Positions 32,025-43,600 of a stretch of DNA of 64,000 bases are shown one piece after another. This DNA comes from Solen grandis. Its lineage: Eukaryota; Mollusca; Bivalvia; Adapedonta; Solenidae. Position numbers and translations under genes: made by a program. How positions within the stretch are numbered: position 1 is the stretch's first letter; each line of letters opens with the position of its first letter. Below the pieces are notes generated by a model, which worked only from the letters and a program-made list of their open reading frames with translations, had not been told where the DNA came from and searched no databases. The DNA lies in assembly GCA_021229015.1 (NCBI GenBank), contig CM037780.1, forward strand, positions 60,718,961 through 60,782,960, given 5' to 3'.

Positions 32025-33230
32025 AAATCTCCATTGCTTACACGAATGTGAAAAACGTAGCGTATGATAATGTTAAAAGCGACTATCTCGCTATATAAAA
32101 AGCGGCTCATTTCCGTTTATTGTCGCTTATCTAAGCCGGATTATTTCGCGACGGATCGTGTGTGTCTATTGATTATAGAATTTGGACATAAAAAGGTGAA
32201 AATCGTTTCACACCGATTGACAAAACATACGCATTGACACGCGTATTACGGAGAAATATGACGAGAAAGACAGAAATGGTAGAAAAAAGAGCATTATTAC
32301 GTATAGCGAGGCGATTTCGAATATTCAACTTCATCCAAAAACAGTAAATAATACGTCCGAGGACGGGTGAGAGAGTGGTTAACATTCCCGTAGTCCGCGA
32401 TTCGTAAGGCCTTAGGTCAATAAAAGGAGATAGCCGATCGATACGGGTGTTACGGGTGTAGATTATGTTTACAGAAATGTTTAAGTGGTCAGTTACCGTT
32501 AATTAATGATGAAGGAATCTTCTCTCGACGCGTGGGAATGTGTCCGTTATACGGCGCGAGGTATTCCGGATAGCGTTGTTTAATTGTTCAGTAAATTCGT
32601 TATTATTCGAAGAGACAATACTCATTATTTAACGTCGCTCATTCAATGTTTCCGCGACAATAGCGAAATCGATGACGTAGTTCATTAATTGTCCCGAATA
32701 ACAATAAGATATTATATACGAATAAATATTGCGGTTTTTTCATTCCCGAAAACAACAGCCGCCCGACCTCGTTCAAGGTGTGGGATAGGAGTCACGTGAC
32801 CTCGTTTAAGGGAGCGGTAGGGGCTGCATCCCGATTTGATTGTTTCAATCGCGTTTTTGCGGTGAATGACGTAGTTGATTAATTGTCCCGAATAACAATT
32901 ATATATTATATACGAATAAATATTGCGGTTTACTCATTCTCGAAAACAATAGCCGTCCGACCTCGTTAAAGGGGTGGGGTAGGAGTCACGTGACCTCGTT
33001 AAAGGGGTGGATAAGGGGATTATATCATAGCCTAAACAATAGGTCATTATTATAAATTGTTTAGGGAGACAATTAAAAATAAATATTGCGGTTTTTCAAG
33101 AATGTCACGTGACTTCGTTAAAGGGGTGAGGTCGGGGATTATGTCATACCCTAAACAATAGGCCATTGTCCTAATTAATGACGTCATAGCGTGCTTTCGT
33201 GAAATCGTGAAATCGTGAATTTCTCCGAAA
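31290..33230. repeat. CpG-rich block with duplicated segments
   Basis: Segments recur: aatcgtttcacaccgattg (31293, 32202), cgtccgaggacgggtga (31377, 32353), aaaagcga-t with taagccggatta (31610, 32073). Three ~204-bp units (32671, 32875, about 33079) share aaatattgcggtttt and GTCACGTGAC. CpG density is much higher than in flanking DNA. A CTA microsatellite lies at 31395-31435 and (AATA)n at 31990-32025. There is no credible open frame; origin unknown. Confidence 0.6.
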
Positions 33231-33304
33231 CACCACTTACATTACTACTACCGACAATATCAAATTATTTTGGGTCATTTTCCTACATAAGACTGGTATA
33301 TTTT

Positions 33305-33560
33305 ATGTTTGGTTTAACGTTCCATTAACATTATTTCAGTCATTTGGGGATTCTTGTCTACATAGATGCTGATATATCAAGCTGGCTGTTGTGATATGGT
33401 TCCTTACTGTTATATCATTCTGGCACTAGGCGATATAGTCCTGGAACCCTTCTCTTATGATTATGCTTAGCGCCAGACGCAAGGGAGATAAACCAGGCCG
33501 GGGATCAACTCAACGAGCTTCCGTGCGTTCAAGATAACCACTTAGTCACTGGGAACAGTC
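33305..33560 (-). repeat. tRNA-derived SINE, minus strand
   Basis: Read on the minus strand it starts gttcccagtgactaagtggt, with a degenerate B box gttgatccccgg. It ends ctgaaataatgttaatgg and aacgttaaacc, an end I associate with mollusc SINEs. Between this and the foldback element at 34312 I see no coding sequence. Confidence 0.5.
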
Positions 33561-34311
33561 CGTCTTAAAAAGGGACCTTTCTATTTTAAGTACAATTGTA
33601 AAAACCTTTTTAACCACACTCTCTCTTTCTTGGCAGTGTCCATTTAGGAGTGTGACTTCTTGCTGTAGATGACGTTGTTCTTCTGCCATTTTACCATCGA
33701 GTTAATCGCCAATTTGCCCTCATTGGTCTTTTGATTAGCTATATTAGTACAATCGGTAGTGGTGGATTTAACGGGGGCTACTATGGGGCCACTGCCACAT
33801 ACCAGGTTATTGGGAACACATTTAATGATAGAACGCTAAGAAATTTGGTTAAGTATTACATCACACATGTAAATTGAGCTACTTAGAAGCAACTTTGTCT
33901 GATAGCGCAATGAGAAGAAGAAGGTTTGGCTTTGACCTTAAGTTCGCTGAGTCCTTAAGTAACCACAAAACCTGAAACTTATGTCCATGAATTTCTGAAA
34001 CCACCACTGATGGGACCTCTACCCTTCTCGAAACATTCTTCGGTAAAGCACTTACCTGTCCTCGGAAACGCCCTCTTATGAGTATCCCCGTCATTTGCGC
34101 TGCATAGTACAGGTGACAGTAGAAACAGTAATTTATGTATTTAATTATGTTCCACCCTTTTGGGAGTCCCCTTTAATACTAAGACAAATATATGCAGATA
34201 TCAATAAAACAGTCAGCCTAATGTAAAGGCATATTATTGTGAACGGATGCATCCCGAGTGATATCATAGTTCACGTATGAATGTGCAGAAATATGCTTTA
34301 TGTCATTCTAA

Positions 34312-34784
34312 TTGTATGGTGGCCTATTTCTGCCAGCCACTTATCCACTTAGCTATGATGAAACTTTTCCGAAAAATTGTCACATATTCAGTTAGTATCT
34401 GGCAAGTAGCAAATTTTCAAGTTATCTACTTAGGTATCTTAACAGGACTAAACTGTCTGTTAGTGCCCACTACTGCCAATCGCATATTCACTTATTTTAA
34501 CTGGATACCATGCCTTTTTCCAGATAATTATGAGAAAAAAATGCTTGTTATCCACATAATTTAACTGACTAACTTGAAAATGGCGAGATATCCAGTTATC
34601 TTAAGTGAATATATGGCTGGCAGTAGTGGGCACTAACAGGCAGTTTTGTTCTTTAAGATACCTAAGAGGACAACACGAAAGTTTTCTACTTGCCAGATAC
34701 TAACTGACTATGTGACATTTTTTTCAGTAAAGTTTCGACATAGCTAAGTGGATAAGTGGCTGGCAGAAATATGCCACCATATAC
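34312..34784. mobile_element. Foldback element with ~200-bp arms
   Basis: 34312-34509 (gtatggtggcctatttctgc, cagccacttatccacttagc) is repeated inverted at 34588-34784 with moderate divergence. About 78 bases separate the arms. There is no coding capacity. Confidence 0.7.
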
Positions 34785-35585
34785 TTGACATAAAAGTATA
34801 CGCTTCTGAGGTGAATGTGAGAAAACATATCGATCGAGAGATACATATTTTTCATGACTATGCATGTATACGGTTATAAAACGTATTACGTCAAGAAAAC
34901 TTAAACCCCAAATTAGATAACAACTAAAATAGCTCGAATATGAAAGCTAAATCATTATGGAGTATCTATATTTACTTGTTAAATTTCACGATACATAGGG
35001 AAATATAAACTATTTCTGGTGCCTCTGCAGATATTCCTTCTATACTTAACGTTTACAGTGTTACATGAAAGTTTCAGTTCACTATACATATCTAAACAAA
35101 AGCACGTATTCATGAGAAACACAGAAAATGCGCTTGCTTCTTATTTTCATATGCATTTGCATGTTTTAGTGGTTGTGTTGATGAAATATGAACATATTAC
35201 ATTAAAAAAAAAAATCTCGTTAAAAATTAAAGGCATATATGCTGTCCAAATTTCATGTTTCTAGCCTATCTGGAAGCTTAAAAACACTTAAATGCATTTT
35301 AAAGTCATTGTTCGAAACTTGGTTCCACGATAGAACCTTAGTCTTTACGAGGCTGGGAAAATGTATATGGAAGCGCACATCTAGGACGTAAAATAAACAT
35401 TCTGTGAAAATATAAGGCTATTCCGTCCAGTAATGACGACTGTAGGGCGCATACAAGCTTTTGTAGCTTTTTTCAACTCTCACATCACGTGACGTCACAG
35501 GAAGAAAAAAATTGCTGCAATCAAAAGCGCCAAAGTCACTGCGCTTATTATTAAAATTTCATGCTGCTGCCTTATCGGTAACCTG

Positions 35586-36213
35586 CAGGCGCGTAGCTAG
35601 GCTTACGCACGTACGCACGTGCGTAAAATAATTTTAGACAGGTCGAAAAAATAAAAATGAAATAAATGCGAAAAAAGCAATAAAAATGGGAGTTCAGGAG
35701 GGTGAGGTGCAGACTATCGGAAAAAAAATTATGAAAAAACAAAGTAACACATAACAATAAACTCATATATTTTCATTGTCGATTACCTTAAGAATATACA
35801 GTCGAGGGAGTATTTAGACATAACACGGGTTCATGTCTATCAATTACTTCTCTTTATTAATTAAGTTGTCCTGGAGTCCTCTTCCTTGTAAATGTTTACA
35901 TCTGCGTTCGCGCGAATTTTTCGAAGAAAAATGGCTACACTTTTAAACCCTCACAACCCACCATACCCCGATGCTTTTCATGAGAGGATGAATTGCAGAT
36001 GATAATTTGCATTCAATATATGGATGGAAAAAGAAGACTTGTTTTTTTTGTCTTTCATTAATACAATTATATCTTTGCACGGTCAAATAGGACCACATTT
36101 TATGTTGTATAGTATACTCGAAAAGACACCATAGACCGTTCCAATTACAAAAAAAAAATCCGGAACCCCCTAGCAGAGTGCGTAAAATCAATTTGGGCTC
36201 AGCTACGCGCCTG
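35586..36213. mobile_element. 628-bp TIR element, 5-bp target duplication ACCTG
   Basis: CAGGCGCGTAGCT at 35586-35598 is inverted as AGCTACGCGCCTG at 36201-36213. ACCTG flanks both ends (35581-35585 and 36214-36218). The termini resemble hAT elements, which usually make 8-bp duplications, so the superfamily is uncertain. Confidence 0.65.
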
Positions 36214-36229
36214 ACCTGTTTTAATTTTA

Positions 36230-36480
36230 ACCCCAAAAGGAAGAAAAAAGTAGAATAAAAATAAGAAGAAGAAAAAGAAAAAGAAAACATAATAAACCCA
36301 ATGCTTGTGGAAGAAAGTCCGAATAAAAAACAGTACAAACCCAATAGGACTTTCTGCATAGGCAGTAAGTCCTAATAAGAAAAAACATAACAAACCCAAA
36401 AGGACTTTTTGCTGGAGGCAGAAAGCCCTAATGATGTAAAATATTAGTGGGCTTTCTAGATCTATCATATAGATGCACTG
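36230..36480. repeat. Degenerate tandem repeat (~55-60 bp)
   Basis: Units contain aaacccaataggactttctg and gcagaaagtcctaataag with variation. The minus-strand frames here are low-complexity artefacts. Confidence 0.45.
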
Positions 36481-37232
36481 GTACAAGCCATAATTTAAAT
36501 TTTTTTATTACACAAACAAATCAACTGACCTTCTTAACTTCTTAATACTAGAAGCGCAAGCCCTAACAGAGATAATATAAGTTTCTCAAATTTTATGGTT
36601 TATCTAAGGGGCAGGGGAAAAAACAATCTAGGTTTTTCTTTTCACAAAAAATCAGAGTTATTTCCCTTTAAAAATAATAAATGAAATGTCCGAGACAACA
36701 ACACTATTATAAATAATTGGACGAGAAACGAAAAGGAGAAACATTTTTCAAAATAACTTTTGAACAGTTAAGAAAATGTCCCAAAAGAAAATAGTATTTC
36801 TTTAAATTATATTTGCTTTTATATAAGATAATGAAAGTAATGTAGGGCCCTATACTTAACACTCTATAATATAATTCAGACGTTATCATTTATTTGTAAG
36901 TTTAAACAACAGAAGTTACATGCATAATGATTCATTTGATTGAGACTGTTTGGAGCATTTGACATATATAATTGTAATGTATAAAATAAAATTATACATT
37001 GAATGTACTAATCCTACTTTCGGTTTGTGATGCTGTGTCCATATAAGGACATACGTAGCCAAGCAAGGCTTATGATTGGTTAAATTCACCTACAACATTT
37101 TTCAAACACACACTTTTTTCCATCGTTTTAATTTCTATTCATGCTTTATGATAAATGGAAATAAAATAGGAAATCATTTTGTTCAAAGATGTATTGTTTT
37201 ATTTTCATAATTCATTTACTGCTTTTCTTCTA

Positions 37233-37445
37233 CCGGAAGTTCTTTTACGACGGGGAGAGTGTCAACGCTGTTAAAATACATTGCCTATTTTTTTAACTAA
37301 GTAAATGTATTTTCCGGATATAAACTTGCTAGTGTTTACGTGAACATTATTGAAATAATTTTAAAATGCTAAATATTGTTTATTTTTACAAATTTGATGT
37401 GTGATTGAGTAAAATGTCAAAAACGATCTTCTTTGACACTCTCCC
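37233..37445 (+). promoter_or_regulatory. Probable ELL promoter/5'UTR: ETS site and inverted repeat
   Basis: CCGGAAGT at 37233-37240, a consensus ETS/GABP core common in housekeeping promoters, lies 231 bases upstream of the ELL ATG. GGGAGAGTGTCAA at 37253-37265 is exactly inverted at 37433-37445. No TATA box is obvious. Promoter activity is inference from position. Confidence 0.35.
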
Positions 37446-37470
37446 AATGCACTGAAAGCTCAGACCCAAT

Positions 37471-37602
37471 ATGGCTACACTAGAAGAAGGGTTTCAATAT
37501 GGTCTCTCATCAAATTCAGTTTCTTCCACAAATAAATCAATTGTTCATGTTAAATTAACAGACACATCTCTGAAGATAATCGAGGACTACTTAAGGAAGA
37601 AG
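37471..37602 (+). CDS. ELL: ELL exon 1 (start codon)
   Basis: The ATG at 37471 has A at -3 and G at +4, a strong start context, and aligns with the start of known ELL proteins. The donor is GTATTA at 37603; 44 codons, phase 0 out. It encodes MATLEEGFQYGLSS and HVKLTDTSLK. Confidence 0.88.
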
Positions 37603-40600
37603 GTATTATATTTTTTCATTCGGTATTCTAATAGTAAATGTACATTTAAAAACGTGGTTCTAGCGAAATTTGCAAGCATTGCATTTTCTAGAATAATAGA
37701 TTCTAGATTTATATGATTAACTTGATTCAAGGACAGTTTTAGTGAAATGTATGACTATCTTTTTCACAGATATTTATTTCTATCTCATTGAGTACTTTCT
37801 TTACATTTATCCATGAACATAAGTGTCTGAAATATATTGACATATGTTAACTATATGGGAGTTGAAGAACGAGTAAATCAGCTGTTTTCTTTTGTTAATA
37901 TCTTATTTTGCATTATTTAAACTAGTGTCATTTAATGGGCATTTAAATGTTTAAATATATTTCTTGCATTTTTACTTTTTTCTGAATGAAAAAGAGTCTT
38001 ATTTTCATGGCTATATATTCATGATAAACAGATCTAGACCTGTTAGGCTGTTACCACAGACTGACATATGGTCAGCTGTTAGTAAGAAAGCTGTTTAAAC
38101 AGTACATAGGTGGAAGTAGTTGGAGTTACATTTTTGATTTTGGTTAGTTTAATATTTCCTTGTATAGACTTGCAAAGTTAATTTTCTGTTACAGTCATTA
38201 GTTTTGTTCTTTATTACAATGTTAGTCCTAAGAAATTATTTCCAAATTTTAGCAAGTGAATGAAAAACCTTGGAGATGTGGAGATATAATTCTTCCCAGT
38301 TTACCACCTTAGACTGAGCAAATGTGCCAGTCATCTGGACAACTAGAATGAATAAATAACCCTGTTGAAAAAAAATAATCTTAGAATGCAGTAAATATTA
38401 GTTCTAATACTGTGAATGTTTTCCCAGTCCGACAGGCCGTGGAGAGTTTCACTGGCCTAGAAAGTGCCAGGCATATATCTATAATACTGCATTGTGCTGC
38501 ATACAGCTACTTATGACTGGAGATTTCCATATCTTGTTTTCATCACAGTCAAGTGATACTTTCTTTACAACAAAAATTGATTGGTCAGCATTTTCAACAT
38601 CCAAATATGAATTGTACTAGACTCACATTTTTTTTATAGGAATGGTAAATGGTTAGCCATTAATGGTATTATATGAATCAATGGTAAATGACTAAATGGT
38701 TAGTCAATAACGATATTATATAAATGGTTAGCCATTAATGGTATTTTATGGATGGTAAATGGTTAGCCATGAGTGGTATTAGAAAATGTCAAAAAGTTGT
38801 ATTTATTCGACCCAGAGATAATTTAATGTTGCAGTTGGACTAAGCTGTCTTTTCATATTAATCTAAAGTAGACAATGTTGTATTCAATTCACGAGCTTTG
38901 AAGAAGTTGTGCCTTTTTTTGGAAGAACATCTAGTTCAATATAATACAAATTCATTATATAGAAGTTGTGTTGTCTGTGTGAGAAACTATGCTGTTACCA
39001 TTTTCATTATAGAATATTTTCTTGTATTCTACAAACAGGTTGAAATAAAATTTCCTCCAGCTAAATATTCAGAGCTATTCCTATAATTAGAGCATGAGAA
39101 TAAATAGATGGTAGGGAAAATGACCTTATCCTGTATAGGAGACTAGAGTATGAAAGCACCATTTTCATTTGTTTGGGAAAGGTAAACCCATTAATGGCCC
39201 TTGATGAAAAAACAACAACAGGAATTCTGTTGTTTGAAGTAGTATATTGTTATCTTGGTACACTTTTGAGGAATCCTTGAATAATATTTTCCAAAAAATA
39301 ACCTGTAACTGTACTTTAACGCACACTGGATAATGTTGTCTTGGTATAAAGCTGGGTCTGCATGGACCCCATATTGTGCAGAAAATGTTTTGTCAGTCAT
39401 GTTTATTAATCAACACCTCCTACTGTTGTCACATAGCTGATCACCACATATTAAGTTTTTCACTCCTCCCTTTGAGACTTGCAAACTGCTAATACAGGCA
39501 TCCTAACATCATTTAATTCATTTATCACTCTGTTGACTGTATATATAAAACTGTCTATTGACAATACTGGTACTTTCCTCAATTTGACAGTAATGAAAGT
39601 CCAAAAAATTGTATAATGTCTACAATTTCTTTCTTTCTGATTTCTCAAATTCATATATATATGTATATACCATTGAACAAAGTTGGGAGAAAATAAATTA
39701 GCGAAAACCATTATTTACAACAAATCAAACAGTTAAAGGCAACCACTAAGAATTAAATTAAAGCAGGGTTCGACATTAACTTTTTTGAGAGCTGGACCAG
39801 TGGTCCAATAACTTAGAAAACCTACTAGACCTGACCTTAACTGAACTTGACCAAAGTGTAAAACACATATATGTCATACTTAGATCAACATACTTACTTC
39901 AGAATACCAAACGGTGTGTGTGTGTTCTTTTTTTTTTCATGTTTACCTTAAGAAATTAATAAAGGTCTGCAAAGATAATACTAGAATTACACTAGTTAAT
40001 GTTTTGAAAAAGTTATTCATGGGATCCCAGCATAATAAAAAGACTAGTGTTAATGCATTAACTTTCATCTCTAGCATTTTTAAATTAAATTTTATTAATT
40101 ATGATACGAATATTTTGTAAACATTATAAAATGAAGTTAGATGAAGAAATAAGCATTCTTAGCTTAGTATTACGACATTGAACTTGTCAAGTGCGTGGGG
40201 GAAAAAGCCTTGTTCTGAAAACACAAACCAATGAGTGAACGCGTATCAAGGTTGTTACTGAAAATGCCGCTAAATATAGCAAACAAGGGTTTTCCAAGAA
40301 ACTATTTCAACAAGGGTCAATAGTTTGGCCATTACAGTTATTTTTGTGCTTTTGATGTATCAATAGATAAAATTTCCGCGAACTTTGACCAATTTTAGAA
40401 CACGACCAGTCGGTCGTGTTAGCCAAGAACCTAGCTGGACCGGACCATAAATCTACTAGTGAATGTCGTTCGGTCGGGCCTTAATGTCAAACCCTGTAAA
40501 GGGAGATGAATCTCATTTGTAAATAACGGGATTTAAAAATGTGTTGTTAACATGAGTCAGAAAACAAGAATGCAGCTCTTAGTTTATTCTAGTGGTATTG

Positions 40601-43600
40601 TGACTGTAATGGTGTCAACAGCTGTCAGCTGCTCATAACAGAAAAAAAAAACTTTTGATGTATGGGAATAATAAAAACTTTAGGTAGTTATCTGTTTATC
40701 TCCCTTGTTATGTGGGGTGGGGTTGATACCATGGATCTTACAAAGCATGTTATAGTCACGTTACAGGTGTCAATTTTTTTTTCTTATTTTCCCAAACTTT
40801 ACCCCACCCACTAGAGAAGCTGTATCAACAAAGTCTATGGGTATATGTTCATAATTATGTTAAATTGATATTAAAGATTGATTATAATTATATACTCGTC
40901 TTTTTCTGATTTCTATCATGTTACTGTAAAAATACTAAAATAAATGCTTATGAAATCATTGTTCTGTTAATCAATAATGATTAATTTTTGTTGATCATAT
41001 TAAGCTAGGATTCAACCGGAAGTTCTGTACTGTACTTTACATAATAATTAATTGACAGTATACAAACAAATGCAATGTTAAAGTCGTCATTACTGTAAGC
41101 GTCCATAAATAGTCATTTTATTGTTGTTAATACATTCAGATGATATTTTGACTGGTTAGTTTTGCTTTGGATAGAGCTGTTTGGTTCATGATATTTGTGT
41201 ACTTCAAATGCCATTTGGTAGGAGACTTGCAAAAAACAAACCCAAACTATCGGCTTTAATAAGCAACAAGGTAACAATGCAAATGCATATGGATACTAAA
41301 GGTGTGGAAATCGCTGCATTCCAACTGACCTGCGGAAGCAGTAGAACATTTTTACCTGTTGTTCAGTTAAATATCTGCATAACAACCGTGGCTAAACAAG
41401 ATGGCAGTCTCCTCATTGTTCATAAAAGAGATGCGCATTATATAAGAGAATTATCTTTTTCCAAGAATTTTGAGTCTGTTGGGGTGCAAACTATACATGA
41501 CACATTACAGTATATTGGTATAAAGAAGTGCTAAGTCTTTCCTAAACTTACCAGTCGAGGGCACCAAATAAGGTGATTGAAGATACTGACTTTTGCATGT
41601 AAATATATTTTGTATATTTAAAGTATACATTTTAAGAACTTGTTTCCCATTCAGCATGGAATAAATATGTTTATATTCTTTTTTTTTCAGTCATATGTCA
41701 GTTTAAGGCCAAGCATACAATTCCAAGGAAACCATGGGGTAAGTGTTGCTTTCTGCTACAGGTAAAATGTTCTGCCTGGTATGTAGTAAAAGTAACTACA
41801 ATGTATTTCATATAGACCAACAAATTTTGATGTCGCCTGCCAAGGGCCACCTCTGCCTTCTCAAACAGTATTGTAGTTCAGATTCTACACACGGGCACAG
41901 CATAGAAATATCCAGTGTATCATATACCATTTAAAATTCAGTAAATTAATCAGGAGCTGTATGCAAAGTAAGGTTTTTAAGTGTCTTCAAAAGATAAGAG
42001 TATTGTTTCTTACTTTAACCCTTTCCCTCATAGAGGACACCATGAAAAGACCTATGCGAACAGCATAAAACCAGATCAGCCTGCGAGTAACTCGCAGGCT
42101 GATCAGGTTTTATGCTGTTCGCTGCTCCTCAGTGGTCTGGAAATGAGGATTTTGTAATTAAATTTGGGAAGGTTTAACTGTGTTTTTCTGCAGATCAGGC
42201 TTTATGTGGTACCTATTGAGTGCGTCAAAATGAGTCTATATGAGGGAAAGGGTTAAGATGTTTGTTTATGAATGTCATATAAATTGATGACTGCCTGTAC
42301 CAGTTAAAAAACACCTCCTTAGCCTGATTTACAAAATGCTATTGACATATTTTGAGAGGAATTATTTGATTGGAGTTTGAAGTCAAAACTTCATCAGTGC
42401 AAATTATAAGGTGTTTAACTGTCTGTGCCAAAGGAAAATTATTGAAATTTAAAATGGAAGTTTCAGGGCTCACGCTGGGAATTATTTTTTATGAGCCAAG
42501 GCATGAGCCAAATGGTCCAAAATTGGGGCCACTTTTTTTTTCTTTGAGCCAAATTTTGGAGCCAGGATGAGCCAATAATTTAATGAGAATGCGACAAAAT
42601 ATGGGCATTTATAATGATTATATGTGCTACTAGTGGTATTATTGTTCAGAAATCTTTGGTTTATTTTATTTGTATGTGTGCATTTTGTGTTTTTTTTAAT
42701 TTTTTTATTGTTTGTTTTACATACCCTTCTCTATCTTTCTCTCTCTCACTCTCTTTCTCCCATTTTTCTATACCCATTTTGTAACACAGGGAAGCAGTAA
42801 AGTAACAAGACAGTAGTGCTGTTATATACCATCATTTATTTAATAGTTTTCACTATGTTTTGTAATTCAGAACATCTGATATAAACAGCAAAAACAAAGA
42901 ATTCAAAATAATTTTAAATATTAACATTCTGTTATTTACATACATACATACATACTGTATTTCATATTTACATTCTTATATTACACATATATACATTAAG
43001 CCTGTTGCATTTTCGGTAAGAGTCAGTGTTCAGTTCTTCATTTCCCATGAAGTTAACGAGTCTTCTGATTTGCCCATTTCTTAAATGACCGTAACAAACA
43101 ATCCAATAAGTGTGCCTTTGTTCCGACAGCCAAATAAATAATCATCGTATCCTTAATCCGTCGTTACCTTTTCTTTAATTGCCGATAAACTACTAAATCA
43201 TCAACACGTACGTGCCAACTGCCATAATTGTGAAATACACTGATACACAGGGTGAAGGACGCGCGTGCTAGACTGGTTATCGGTTTTTCTCGGTCTAGCG
43301 ATGCTCTGCGTGAGCGAAACCAATAACCAGTCTGACTGCTTAGGTAAATGACAAAAATAAAAACCATGCGACAAGACAATGCGCCAAATTAAAAATTTTC
43401 GGGCCACTTTTAATAATCATGAGCCATTTGGCGCATTTGGCGCTCGACAGCGTGAGCCCTGAGTTTTTATCTTAAATTGATGGGCATCTTTTGCTAAAGT
43501 AAAGTCAGTAAAATAAGCTCTGAAGTGGAAAAAATATCATCATTCTAGAAAATTTGCCACTATCATCAACATTGAAGGTCAACCACAAAGATTTCATTTT

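Noticed and set aside
31290..32400. LTR retrotransposon with two LTRs
   Set aside because: The duplicated segments occur in a different order in the two copies and no gag/pol, primer-binding site or TG..CA ends are visible.
33879..34094. Minus-strand frame TGILIRGRFRGQ...
   Set aside because: Short, no recognised domain, no splice context; too weak to call a gene.
35943..36486. Hydrophobic minus-strand frames
   Set aside because: F/L-rich peptide from an A-rich degenerate repeat and part of a TIR element.
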